Assembly: GCA_965208745.1 (NCBI GenBank)
Contig: CBDBPN010000004.1
Location: 3,410,001 to 3,474,000 of the forward strand
DNA length: 64,000 bases
Reading direction: 5' to 3'
DNA from: VXNE01 sp965208745
GTDB lineage: Bacteria; Pseudomonadota; Gammaproteobacteria; Pseudomonadales; Azotimanducaceae
The translations under genes and the position numbers were made by a program. The notes under the pieces are model-generated. The model did not search any database, had not been told where the DNA came from, and was given only the letters and a program-made list of their open reading frames with translations. Of the stretch, positions 26,995 through 35,219 are shown piece after piece (the first letter of the stretch is position 1; the number at the start of each line of letters is the position of its first letter).

Positions 26995-27657
26995 ATGGCC
27001 GAAACCGCCGCCCGGACCCGCATCGTCTACCCCGAGACGGACGGCCAGCCGTTGCCTGACAACAGCTACCAGTGGGACGCCTGCACCTACGCCGTCGAAG
27101 CGGTGCGGTGGTGTTTTCGGGACCGCCCGGAGGTGTGCGTGCACGGCGACCTGTTCGTCTACGTGGAGGAGGGCAACCCGGACAACCGCGTCGCGCCGGA
27201 CCTGTTCGTCGCGCTCCGTTCCGGCTTCCGCCACCGCGGCAGCTACCGGGTGTGGGAGGAGCCGGGCGGCATGCCGGACTTCGTGCTGGAGGTGCTCTCG
27301 CCGAGCACCTGGCGCGCGGACGTCGGCGACAAGCGCGAGCGCTACGCCGCCCTCGGCGTCGGCGAGTACTGGCTGCACGATCCGCGCGGGCGGTTCCTGC
27401 CGTCCGGGCTGGCCGGGCACCGGCTGGTGGACGGCGCCTACCGACCGCTGCCGTCCGTCGAGTCGTCGCGCGGGTTGTCGGTTCGCAGCCCCGTGCTTGG
27501 CCTGGAGTTCTGTATCGCGGACTTCGACTTGCGCGTCGTCGATCCTGCGACCGGCGAGTACGTGCCCACGCACCGGGAGCTTGCCGGGGCCATGGAGAAC
27601 GCCCGCGCCCGCATCGCGGAACTGGAGGAGGCGCTTCGGGAACGTCCCCGGAACTGA
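26995..27657 (+). CDS. Uma2 family (DUF820) restriction-endonuclease-like protein
   Basis: PD-(D/E)XK-fold protein of 220 residues. The putative active site is spread over VCVHGDLFVYVEEGNPDNRVAPDLFVALRS-type text (about residues 42-72, with the Asp of APDLF) and GMPDFVLEVLSPST (about 85-98, E-V motif) followed by KRERYAALGVGEYWLHDP. Uma2 genes are abundant in cyanobacteria and scattered, often mobile, in proteobacteria; their targets are not known. The ATG at 26995 gives the usual N-terminus; the open frame upstream lacks similarity. A C-terminal coiled coil (NARARIAELEEALRER) is present. Confidence 0.85.
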   Translation: MAETAARTRIVYPETDGQPLPDNSYQWDACTYAVEAVRWCFRDRPEVCVHGDLFVYVEEGNPDNRVAPDLFVALRSGFRHRGSYRVWEEPGGMPDFVLEVLSPSTWRADVGDKRERYAALGVGEYWLHDPRGRFLPSGLAGHRLVDGAYRPLPSVESSRGLSVRSPVLGLEFCIADFDLRVVDPATGEYVPTHRELAGAMENARARIAELEEALRERPRN

Positions 27658-27776
27658 CCCTCTTGTTGCATGCCGCATGGCGATCCCAGCCGCTCCGGCA
27701 AAGCTGGTACATTAGCCGTTTGCGCCGCGCGGGGCCGGAACGCGGCGCCAGGAAACTGCAAGGGGAGAACCGAACG

Positions 27777-29033
27777 ATGACCATGAACGTCAAGCCCGTA
27801 CCGCATCTCGACGACGAGGTGAACGAGATCCGGCTCGCCACGGCGGAGATCGTCAACGAGGACATCCTGCCCGTCGAGGACAAGCTCTACGGGTGGACGC
27901 ACGACGGCGCGAGGGCTTCGAAGGACGCCATCGCCGAGGCCCGTGAGCTGCGCCACCAGATCCAGAACACGGTCAAGCAGCGCAAGCTGTGGGCGCCCCA
28001 CCTGCCGGAGGAATTCGGCGGCATGGACCTCTCCTTCCTGCAGCACGCCTACATGAACGAGGTGCTGGCCTACAGCCCGGGCGCGGCGTCGCTGTTCGGG
28101 GTCGTCGCGCCCAATTCCGGCAACCAGAAGATCCTGGTCAAGTACGGCACCCCGGAGCAGCACCAGAAGTGGCTGGTCCCGCTGACCGAGGGGCGCATGC
28201 AGTCCGGGTTCTCCATGACGGAGCCGCACAACGCCGGTTCCGACCCGCGCTCGATCCAGACGCGCGCCGTGCTCGACGGAGACGAGTGGGTCATCAACGG
28301 GCACAAGTGGTTCACTTCCAACGGCCACGCGGCCGACTTCTACATCGTGATGTGCCGCACCGCGGATCCGGACGACCCGGGCGGCGTCAACGAGAAGATG
28401 ACGCAGATCATCGTGCCGAAGGACACCCCGGGTGTGAACATCATCCGCGGGGTGCCGGTCTGGGGCCGGGCGTCGAGCCACTGCGAGATCGTCTACGACA
28501 ACGTGCGCGTGCCGAAGGAGAACCAGCTCGGGCGTACCGGGACCGGCCACCAGGCCGCCCAGGACCGCCTGGGCGCCGGCCGCATCTACCACTGCATGAA
28601 CTCGGTGGGCTCGATGTGGCGCACCTTCGACCTGATGATCGAGCGGATCATGACCCGCGAGGTACACGGCGGCGAGAAGCTCGAGGAGAAGCAGTTCATG
28701 CAGGGCTTTATCGCCGACTCCTACATGGACATCCAAGCGGCGCGGCTGATGGTGGTCGACTGCGCCAACAAGATGGAGATCGGCGCCGACTCGCGCACGG
28801 ACATCTCCTCGATCAAGGTCTTCGTCCCCGCGGCGTTCCACCGGGTCGTGGACCGGGCCATCCAGGTGTTCGGCGCCAAGGGCGTCTCCGGCGACCTGCC
28901 GCTCGCCGGCTTCTACCAGGGCGCGCGCACGCTGCGGATCGCGGACGGGCCCGACGAGGTGCACAAGATCCTCATCGCGAAGAACGTCCTGCGCCGCTAC
29001 CACGCCGGCGAGACCTGGGATTTCGGGAACTGA
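27777..29033 (+). CDS. Acyl-CoA dehydrogenase family protein
   Basis: FAD-dependent dehydrogenase of 418 residues that introduces a trans-2,3 double bond in an acyl-CoA. Family marks are FSMTEPHNAGSDPRSIQTRA (about residues 142-161, flavin-binding), VINGHKWFTSNGHAADF, DNVRVPKENQLG, and the C-terminal FGAKGVSGDLPLAGFYQGARTLRI followed by DGPDEVHK (about 395-402), as in the ACAD10/11-like branch. The ATG at 27777 follows AAGGGGAGAACC. It starts a same-direction cluster with a hydratase, a permease and a CoA transferase, consistent with catabolism of a fatty or aromatic acid. Confidence 0.93.
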   Translation: MTMNVKPVPHLDDEVNEIRLATAEIVNEDILPVEDKLYGWTHDGARASKDAIAEARELRHQIQNTVKQRKLWAPHLPEEFGGMDLSFLQHAYMNEVLAYSPGAASLFGVVAPNSGNQKILVKYGTPEQHQKWLVPLTEGRMQSGFSMTEPHNAGSDPRSIQTRAVLDGDEWVINGHKWFTSNGHAADFYIVMCRTADPDDPGGVNEKMTQIIVPKDTPGVNIIRGVPVWGRASSHCEIVYDNVRVPKENQLGRTGTGHQAAQDRLGAGRIYHCMNSVGSMWRTFDLMIERIMTREVHGGEKLEEKQFMQGFIADSYMDIQAARLMVVDCANKMEIGADSRTDISSIKVFVPAAFHRVVDRAIQVFGAKGVSGDLPLAGFYQGARTLRIADGPDEVHKILIAKNVLRRYHAGETWDFGN

Positions 29034-29088
29034 ACGGGCCGCGCGAACGTCTAACCGGCGCGGTGTCCGCCGCGCCGGCGGGAGCCAC

Positions 29089-29790
29089 ATGAACGATCTG
29101 ATCGAGTCGATGGCGGCGGCCGTCAAGGCCGGCGACGTACTGCCGCCGATGCCGGAGGGCCTGACCCTCGAGGCGGCTTACGAGGTGCAGGAAGCGCTCG
29201 TGCGTGCCGTGGCCGGCGATGCGCTCGCCGGCTACAAGGCCGGTCTGACCGCGCCGGCGGGCCAGGCCCAGTTCGGCATCGACCATCCGCTGGTCGGGGC
29301 GCTCTACGAGGTGGGACGCCTGGAATCCGGCGCGGTGTTCGCCGGCGGCGGCGCGAGCCTCGAGTGCGAGATCGGCGTCGTGATCGATGCCGACGGCACG
29401 CCGCGGTCGGCCGGACCGGTTGTCGAGGTGCCGCGCATCGGCTTCTCGCGCCGCGAGGACGCCACCGGCGTCAACCTGTGCGCCTGCAACATCGCCGCCG
29501 ACCGGATCGTGGCCGGGACGCAGTCGGCGCTCCGCGACGACTACGCGGAGCTGTCGGTCACGCTGACGCGCGACGGGGATACCGTGCTGCGGGCGGGTCT
29601 CGACGAGGCCCTGGGCGGTCCCGTGCCGGCGGTCGCGTGGATGGTGGAGACGCTGCGCGACCTCGGACGCCCGCTCGCCGACGGCATGCTCCTGATCACC
29701 GGGGCGCTCGGCGGCATTCACCCCGCACGGTCCGGCGCCTATGTGGCCGACTACGGCGTCCTCGGGCAAGTCACGTTCACGGTGACGTGA
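29089..29790 (+). CDS. 2-keto-4-pentenoate hydratase (MhpD)-like / fumarylacetoacetase-family protein
   Basis: Metal-dependent hydratase or decarboxylase of the FAH superfamily, 233 residues. The conserved E-x-E pair lies in the segment LECEIGVVIDADG (about residues 86-98), preceded by KAGLTAPAGQAQFGI and followed by VEVPRIGF; the C-terminal GVLGQVTFTV is the family end. Enzymes of this type hydrate 2-hydroxypenta-2,4-dienoate in meta-cleavage pathways or act as 4-oxalocrotonate decarboxylases. The gene follows the acyl-CoA dehydrogenase and precedes an MFS gene. Exact substrate unknown. Confidence 0.82.
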   Translation: MNDLIESMAAAVKAGDVLPPMPEGLTLEAAYEVQEALVRAVAGDALAGYKAGLTAPAGQAQFGIDHPLVGALYEVGRLESGAVFAGGGASLECEIGVVIDADGTPRSAGPVVEVPRIGFSRREDATGVNLCACNIAADRIVAGTQSALRDDYAELSVTLTRDGDTVLRAGLDEALGGPVPAVAWMVETLRDLGRPLADGMLLITGALGGIHPARSGAYVADYGVLGQVTFTVT

Positions 29791-29812
29791 CGGCCCACAC
29801 CCGACTGCGTTC

Positions 29813-30982
29813 GTGATCCCGAGGCGGCACCGGACCCCGACCGGCTTCCTGGTCGTCGCGAACGTGGCGGTGCCGCTCGGCTTCGCCGCATGGCAGGCGC
29901 TGCTCAACAACTTCGCGGTGGAGCGCGCCGCGTTCACGGGCGTCGAGATCGGCATCCTGCAGAGCCTGCGGGAGGTGCCCGGGTTCCTCGCGTTCACCGC
30001 GGTCTTCGTCCTGCTGGCCCTGCGTGAGCAGACCTTTGCCATCGTCTCCCTCGCGCTGTTCGGGATCGGCACCGCGCTGACCGGGTTCTTTCCGTTCGAG
30101 TACGGGCTTTACTGCACCGCGGTGGTGATGTCCGTCGGCTTCCACTACTTCGAGACCGTCAAGCAGTCCCTGTCCCTGCAGTGGCTGTCCCTGCAGGAGG
30201 CGCCGCGGATCCTGGGCCGGCTGATCGCGGTGGGCTCGATGACGTCGCTCATCTGCTTCGGCGTGCTCTGGGTGGTCCTCGAGGTCTTCGCGATCGACTA
30301 CGTGTGGATCTACCTCGCCGCGGGGGGTGGGGCGGTGGCCCTGGCCCTGTCGCTGTCCTCCTTCCCGCGGTTCGAGTCGAAGACGCCGCAGCGCAAGTCC
30401 CTCGTGCTGCGTCGGCGTTACTGGCTGTACTACGGGCTGACGTTCATGGCGGGCGCGCGAAGGCAGATCTTCATCGTCTTCGCCGGCTTCCTGATGGTGG
30501 AGAAGTTCGGCTACAGCGCGGCCAACATCGCGGCGCTGTTCCTCGTGAACCACGCCTTCAACTGGCTGTTCGCGGAGCGCATCGGCGCGCTCATCGGCCG
30601 CATCGGCGAGCGGGCGGCCCTGACCTTCGAATACGTCGGCCTGACGGCCATCTTCGTGGCCTACGCGTTCGTGGACAACGCGTACCTGGCGGCGGGGCTG
30701 TACGTGGCGGACCATCTCTTCTTCGCGCTGGCGATCGCCATCAAGACCTACTTCCAGAAGATCGCGGACCCCGCGGACATCGCGTCCACGGCCGGGGTCT
30801 CCTTCACCATCAACCACATCGCCGCGGTGGCCATCCCGGCGGCGCTGGGCCTCGTCTGGATCGTCTCGCACAGCGCGGTGTTCCTCGTCGGCGCGGCGTT
30901 CGCCGTGGGTTCGCTGGTGCTGTCGCAGAACATCCCCGCGCGTCCGCGCGAGGGTAACGAAGTGGTGTTCGGGCGGGTATGA
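29813..30982 (+). CDS. MFS transporter
   Basis: Major-facilitator permease of 389 residues with about 12 hydrophobic spans, starting GTG at 29813 close behind the hydratase stop. Conserved loops include NFAVERAAFTGVEIGILQSLREVPGFLAFTAVFV in the first two spans and an RxxGRxxAxG-like LGRLIAVGSMTSLICF between spans 4 and 5. The second half starts after the basic loop KTPQRKSLVLRRRYW. Such transporters sit beside catabolic genes; here probably import or export of the intermediate handled by its neighbours, which is inference. Confidence 0.85.
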   Translation: MIPRRHRTPTGFLVVANVAVPLGFAAWQALLNNFAVERAAFTGVEIGILQSLREVPGFLAFTAVFVLLALREQTFAIVSLALFGIGTALTGFFPFEYGLYCTAVVMSVGFHYFETVKQSLSLQWLSLQEAPRILGRLIAVGSMTSLICFGVLWVVLEVFAIDYVWIYLAAGGGAVALALSLSSFPRFESKTPQRKSLVLRRRYWLYYGLTFMAGARRQIFIVFAGFLMVEKFGYSAANIAALFLVNHAFNWLFAERIGALIGRIGERAALTFEYVGLTAIFVAYAFVDNAYLAAGLYVADHLFFALAIAIKTYFQKIADPADIASTAGVSFTINHIAAVAIPAALGLVWIVSHSAVFLVGAAFAVGSLVLSQNIPARPREGNEVVFGRV

Positions 30983-31016
30983 TCCGGGGCGGTTTCCGCG
31001 TCACGGAGCAGCCCCC

Positions 31017-32198
31017 ATGCCCGCACAGCCGCTCGAAGGCTATACCGTCCTCGACCTCACCCACGCGCGGGCCGGCCCGAGCGCCGTGCGCCTCCTCGCG
31101 GACTGGGGCGCCGACGTCATCCGCGTGGAGCCGCCCGCGACGAACGGCGGCCTGACCGGGGTCCGGCGCGGTCCGGACGAGCAGAACCTGCACCGCAACA
31201 AGCGCGGGATCGCCATCGACCTGAAGCGCCCGGAAGGGCATGCGGCCTTCCTGCGGCTCGCGGAGCGCGCGGACGTGGTCGTCGAGAACTTCCGCGCCGA
31301 CGTGAAGCGCCGGCTGAAAGTCGACTACGAGTCGTTGCGGGCGGTGAACCCGTCCATCGTCTACGCGAGCATCTCGGGGTTCGGGCAGGAGGGCCCCTAC
31401 AGCGCGCGTCCCGGCGTCGACCAGATCGTGCAGGGCATGTGCGGCCTGATGTCGGTGACCGGCACGCCCGAGAGCGGGCCCCTGCGGGTGGGCATCGCCA
31501 TCAGCGACACGGCCGCCGGCATGTTCCTGGGGCAGGGCATCCTGCTCGCGCTGCTGCATCGCGAGCGCACCGGGGAGGGCCAGTGGGTGCACACGTCCCT
31601 GCTCGAGGCGATGCTCAACAAGCTCGACTTCCAGGGCGCCCGCTACACGATGCTCGGCGACGTGCCCGGCCCCCAGGGCAACGACCACCCGACGGCAACG
31701 CCGATGGGCACGTTCGCCTGCGCGGACGGCCTGGTCAACATCGCCGCCGCGTCGAACCGCATGTGGGAGAGCTTCTGCGGGGCCGTGGGGGCCGACGCGC
31801 TCCTTGAAGCGGCGCGATACCGGTCGTTCCGCGGCCGGCGCGAACACAAGGAGGCGCTCAACCGGGACATCGAGGCGGCCATCGCCCACCTGACGGTGGA
31901 GGAACTCGTGGAGGCGCTGAACGCCGCGGGCGTGCCGTGCGGACCCGTCAACAGCATCGCCCAGGGGTTCGACAACGCGCAGGCCGAGTTCCTGAAGATG
32001 AAGAAGCCGGCGCCGCACCACGAACTCGGCGACGTCGATCTCATTCGCTCGCCCATCAACCTGTCCCGGTTCCCGCACGCGGAACGCTTCGAGCGCGCCG
32101 CCCCGGACGTGGGTCAGCACACCCGGGAAGTGCTCGCCGATTTCGGCTTCGCGGCGGAGGAGATCGACGGACTCGTCGCGGTCGAGGCCATCGGGTGA
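31017..32198 (+). CDS. CaiB/BaiF family CoA transferase
   Basis: Class III CoA transferase of 393 residues that moves CoA between carboxylic acids. The N-terminal Rossmann-like half begins LEGYTVLDLTHARAGP (6-21) and holds NKRGIAIDLKRPEG (61-74) and the catalytic Asp164 in AISDTAAG. The C-terminal part has the insertion domain and ends with the typical DVGQHTREVLADFGF region. It likely activates the acid degraded by the acyl-CoA dehydrogenase/hydratase cluster. It starts 34 bp after the MFS stop. Confidence 0.93.
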   Translation: MPAQPLEGYTVLDLTHARAGPSAVRLLADWGADVIRVEPPATNGGLTGVRRGPDEQNLHRNKRGIAIDLKRPEGHAAFLRLAERADVVVENFRADVKRRLKVDYESLRAVNPSIVYASISGFGQEGPYSARPGVDQIVQGMCGLMSVTGTPESGPLRVGIAISDTAAGMFLGQGILLALLHRERTGEGQWVHTSLLEAMLNKLDFQGARYTMLGDVPGPQGNDHPTATPMGTFACADGLVNIAAASNRMWESFCGAVGADALLEAARYRSFRGRREHKEALNRDIEAAIAHLTVEELVEALNAAGVPCGPVNSIAQGFDNAQAEFLKMKKPAPHHELGDVDLIRSPINLSRFPHAERFERAAPDVGQHTREVLADFGFAAEEIDGLVAVEAIG

Positions 32199-32249
32199 CG
32201 GCGCTGGCGCTCCTTGAAATGACCTGTCTGACTGGTTAGGATCGCCCGC

Positions 32250-32528
32250 GTGGGCGTGACGTACTCGGTATACGAAGCCAAGGCGCGCTTTTCGGAAGTG
32301 ATTCGACAGGTACGGGAGGGCACCACCGTGACCGTCTCCTATCGTGGCGAACCGGTGGCGGAGATCCGGCCGTTGGCCGGAGGGCGAGAAACCCTCGAGG
32401 AGCGGTACGAGGAACTCAGACGCAAGGGGATCATCGTCCCGGCCAACGAAGGCGCAGAACGGCGCTTCGAGCCCGTTGCCCACCGTCCCGGAGCGCTGGC
32501 GCGCTTTCTGGCGGACCGGGGCGAGTAA
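32250..32528 (+). CDS. Type II antitoxin, Phd/YefM family
   Basis: A 92-residue protein whose N-terminal half is a Phd/YefM DNA-binding fold: VTYSVYEAKARFSEVIRQV (about 3-21) followed by VTVSYRGEPVAEIRPL (about 26-41). The C-terminal half is charged and presumably wraps the toxin. Start is GTG 32250. The PIN toxin gene begins 3 bp after its stop, the standard antitoxin-toxin order. Expected to bind its own promoter as a complex. Confidence 0.9.
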   Translation: MGVTYSVYEAKARFSEVIRQVREGTTVTVSYRGEPVAEIRPLAGGRETLEERYEELRRKGIIVPANEGAERRFEPVAHRPGALARFLADRGE

Positions 32529-32531
32529 GCA

Positions 32532-32933
32532 GTGAAGTTTGCCTACGTCGACACCTCGGCGTTGACCGCCCTTGCCCTCGGTGAGGCGGGGACGGGCAGC
32601 CTCGGCGACCTTGGCGAATACGACGGTCTGTTCTCCTCGAACCTGTTGGAGGCGGAGTTGCGTTCCGTGTTTGCGCGGGAGGGGGTGCCGTTCGAGCGCA
32701 GCGTGTTCGCGGACGTGCAATGGATCCTCCCGGAACGGCCCCTGACGCCGGAAATGTCCGTAGTGCTGGCCAGTGGCTACCTGCGGGGGGCGGACCTCTG
32801 GCATGTCGCGACAGCGCTGTACGCTTCGCCGCGTCCGGAAGACCTTGAGTTCGTGACCCTGGACCGTCGGCAGGCGGCGGTCGCCAGCGGCGTCGGCTTC
32901 ATGGTCGTGCCCGCGGTCGCGCGCGACGGGTGA
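32532..32933 (+). CDS. PIN-domain ribonuclease toxin (VapC-like)
   Basis: Toxin ribonuclease of the PIN family, 133 residues. The acidic metal-binding residues are visible: Asp7 in YVDTSAL, Glu40/Glu42 in LLEAEL, Asp88 in RGADLWH and Asp111 in TLDRRQ. Neutralised by the preceding Phd-like antitoxin; target RNA unknown. It is convergent with, and 7 bp from, the UMF1-family transporter gene. Confidence 0.9.
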   Translation: MKFAYVDTSALTALALGEAGTGSLGDLGEYDGLFSSNLLEAELRSVFAREGVPFERSVFADVQWILPERPLTPEMSVVLASGYLRGADLWHVATALYASPRPEDLEFVTLDRRQAAVASGVGFMVVPAVARDG

Positions 32934-32940
32934 CCGGCGT

Positions 32941-34262
32941 TCAGCCAGACTGCTCCGCCGCGTCCCGAGACGCCGCGATGCCCCGCTCCTCGTTCACCGT
33001 GAGGAGCAGCAACCCGCCGATGACGAAGAACGGCGCCACCGTCGCCACGCCGGCCCGCTGACTGTCGAACGCCTCGGTTGCGAGGCCGAACAGCAGCGGT
33101 CCGAGGAATGCCGTGATCTTGCCGGAGAAGGCGAAGAAGCCGAAGAACTCGGTGCTCTGCCGTTCGGGGACGAATCGGGCGAGCAGGCTCCGGCTGGCGG
33201 CCTGGTTCGGGCCGACGAAGATGCCGAGGGCGATGGCGGAGACCCAGAGCCAGGTGACGCTGGGCGCGAAGGTGGCGAGCAGCGTGGCCCCCGTCAGCGC
33301 CACGAGGCTCACGAGGATCGTCGTGCGTGCGCCGATGCGGTCGTCCACGAAACCGAAGAGCGCGGCGCCGAGACCGGCCGCGACGTTGATGGCGATGCCG
33401 AAGACGATCACCTCCGACAGGCTGAGCCCGAAGGTGCCGGCGGCGTAGATGCCGCCGAACGAGAACACCGTCACCAGGCCGTCGTTGTAGACGAGACGCG
33501 CGACCAGCAGCCGGACGATCTCCCGGTAGCCGCGAAGCTTGCGCAGCGTGTGCAGGAGGGCGCGGTAAGCCCCGGAGGGTCCCTCGCCGGTCGTCGCGCC
33601 GCGACGCTGCCGGGGCGCCATCGCCAGCAATGGCAGGCTGAACACCAGGAACCAGAGGCCGCGACGAGCAGGTTGGTGGCCCGATAGTTGAAGCCCGCTT
33701 CCGTGGAGACGCCGAACAGCGGGTCGTCCCGAACGAGTACCAGCAGGGCGAGCGCCAGGCAGGCGAGGCCCCCGGCGTAGCCAAGGCCCCACGCCCACCC
33801 GGACATGCGGCCCATCCGCTCCTTCGGTGCGATCTCCGGCAGGAACGCGTTGTAGAACACCCCGCCGAGTTCGAAGGCGACGTTCGCGACGGTGAAGAGC
33901 GCCAGGGCCAGGAGGACCGCATGTTCCATGCCGGGACTTGCGAAGGTCAGCGCCGCGGTGGCCGCGCAGCAGACCCAGGTGGCGGCGGCCAGGTAGCGTC
34001 GCCGGTGACCGCTGCGGTCGGCCATCGCGCCGAGCAGGGGCGACAGGAGCGCGATCGTGATCCCCGAGACCGCGACGGCCCGGGACCACTGCCCCGTCCC
34101 CGTCACTTCGTCCGGGGCGATCGCCGCGGTGAAGTACGCCGCGTACACGAACGTCACGACCAGCGTCGTGAACGCCGAGTTCGCCCAGTCGTAGAGGGCC
34201 CAGGCGACGCCGGTCCGCGCCGGCGGGAAGCTCTTGGGTGCGCCTGCGGTGTCGGCGCGCAT
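32941..34262 (-). pseudogene. UMF1-family MFS transporter, single-base frameshift
   Basis: Membrane transporter of the Vps22/UMF1 type. The N-terminal part from ATG 34262 (WALYDWANSAFTTLVVTF, DRSGHRRRYLAAATW, YNAFLPEIA) reads normally for 200 residues, then the frame changes near 33655-33662; the other frame continues LWFLVFSLPLLAM through DDRIGARTTILVSL, GPNQAASRSLLARFVP and FFAFSGKITAFLGPLLFG to the stop at 32941. Assembled, the protein would be about 440 residues, the family length. One base appears missing in GTCGCGGCCTCTGG context (reverse strand). A sequencing error is as likely as a real mutation. Confidence 0.85.
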
Positions 34263-34268
34263 GGTCCG

Positions 34269-35201
34269 CTATCCCGCGGGGGAGGCGTCCGCCCGGACGC
34301 TGACGTCCACGGCGAGTTCCTCCGCGTCGCCGCCCCGCCGTACCCCGCGGGTCGGCGAGACGTCCCGGTAGTCGCGTCCGACCGCGACCCGGATATGCCG
34401 GTCGGTCGGAATGCGGTTGGTGGGGTCGAACCCGATCCAGCCGAGCCGGGGGAGGAGACACTCCACCCACGCGTGCATGGCGTTGCCGGGCACCGGTGCG
34501 CGATCGTCGCCGGTGACGTGCAGATACCCGGAGACGTAACGCGCGGGGATGGCCCAGGAGCGGGCGATGGCGATCATGACGTGGGCATAGTCCTGGCAGA
34601 CCCCGCGGCGCGAGGCCAGGATGTGGTCGATCGGCGACTCCGCGGTCGTCTCGCCCGGCGCGTAGGTGAACGCGGCGTGCAGCGCGTCCGACAGCGCCGT
34701 GACGGAGCTGAGCGGGTCCTCCCGGGGCGCGAGCCCCAGTTCCCCGACAAAGGCGTTGAGCGCCGGCGTGCGCCGGGCGAGGGCGCTGGCGTGCGTGAAC
34801 TCCCAGTGTTCGAAACGATCCGTCCAGCTACGCGCCTCGGTCCAGTCGTCCGGGGTGAGCCGCGCCGCGGGGGGGTCCGCGGGGTGCACCTCGACGGCGG
34901 CCCGCGCCGTGATCGTCAACGCATCGTGTTCACGGGGCAGCGCGAGCAGGTGGTGCGCATTGCCGAAACCGTCCCTCGTGCACCCGAGGTCGGTGGGCGG
35001 GTCGGTCTCGATGGCGAAGGCAAGCAGTCGCTGGCGGCGGTCCTCCAGCGGACGCAGCCGCAGCGACATCACGCACGCGTTCGCCCGCGAGCCGTACCGG
35101 TAACGGGACACGTGCTCGATCTGGTAGCGGAGACTCACCGGCGTCGCCTCGGGAGACCCGAATCTGGCGTCGAGCATAGCGACCGGTGGCGGCGGTTGCA
35201 T
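34269..35201 (-). CDS. Transglutaminase-like cysteine protease-fold protein
   Basis: Transglutaminase-core protein of 310 residues. N-terminal beta domain (LRYQIEHVSRYRYGSRA, about 25-40; RLRPLEDRRQRLL) is the bacterial transglutaminase N-region; the catalytic triad is Cys202 (RRGVCQDYAHVMI), His243 (MHAWVECLL) and Asp259 (GFDPTNR). Family members hydrolyse or crosslink peptides; in bacteria they are commonly encoded with alpha-E and circularly permuted ATP-grasp proteins, as here with the ATP-grasp partner 18 bp upstream. ATG 35201 used; ATG 35177 is an alternative. Confidence 0.92.
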   Translation of the reverse strand: MQPPPPVAMLDARFGSPEATPVSLRYQIEHVSRYRYGSRANACVMSLRLRPLEDRRQRLLAFAIETDPPTDLGCTRDGFGNAHHLLALPREHDALTITARAAVEVHPADPPAARLTPDDWTEARSWTDRFEHWEFTHASALARRTPALNAFVGELGLAPREDPLSSVTALSDALHAAFTYAPGETTAESPIDHILASRRGVCQDYAHVMIAIARSWAIPARYVSGYLHVTGDDRAPVPGNAMHAWVECLLPRLGWIGFDPTNRIPTDRHIRVAVGRDYRDVSPTRGVRRGGDAEELAVDVSVRADASPAG

Positions 35202-35219
35202 GCGCGGCCCGCGGCCGAC

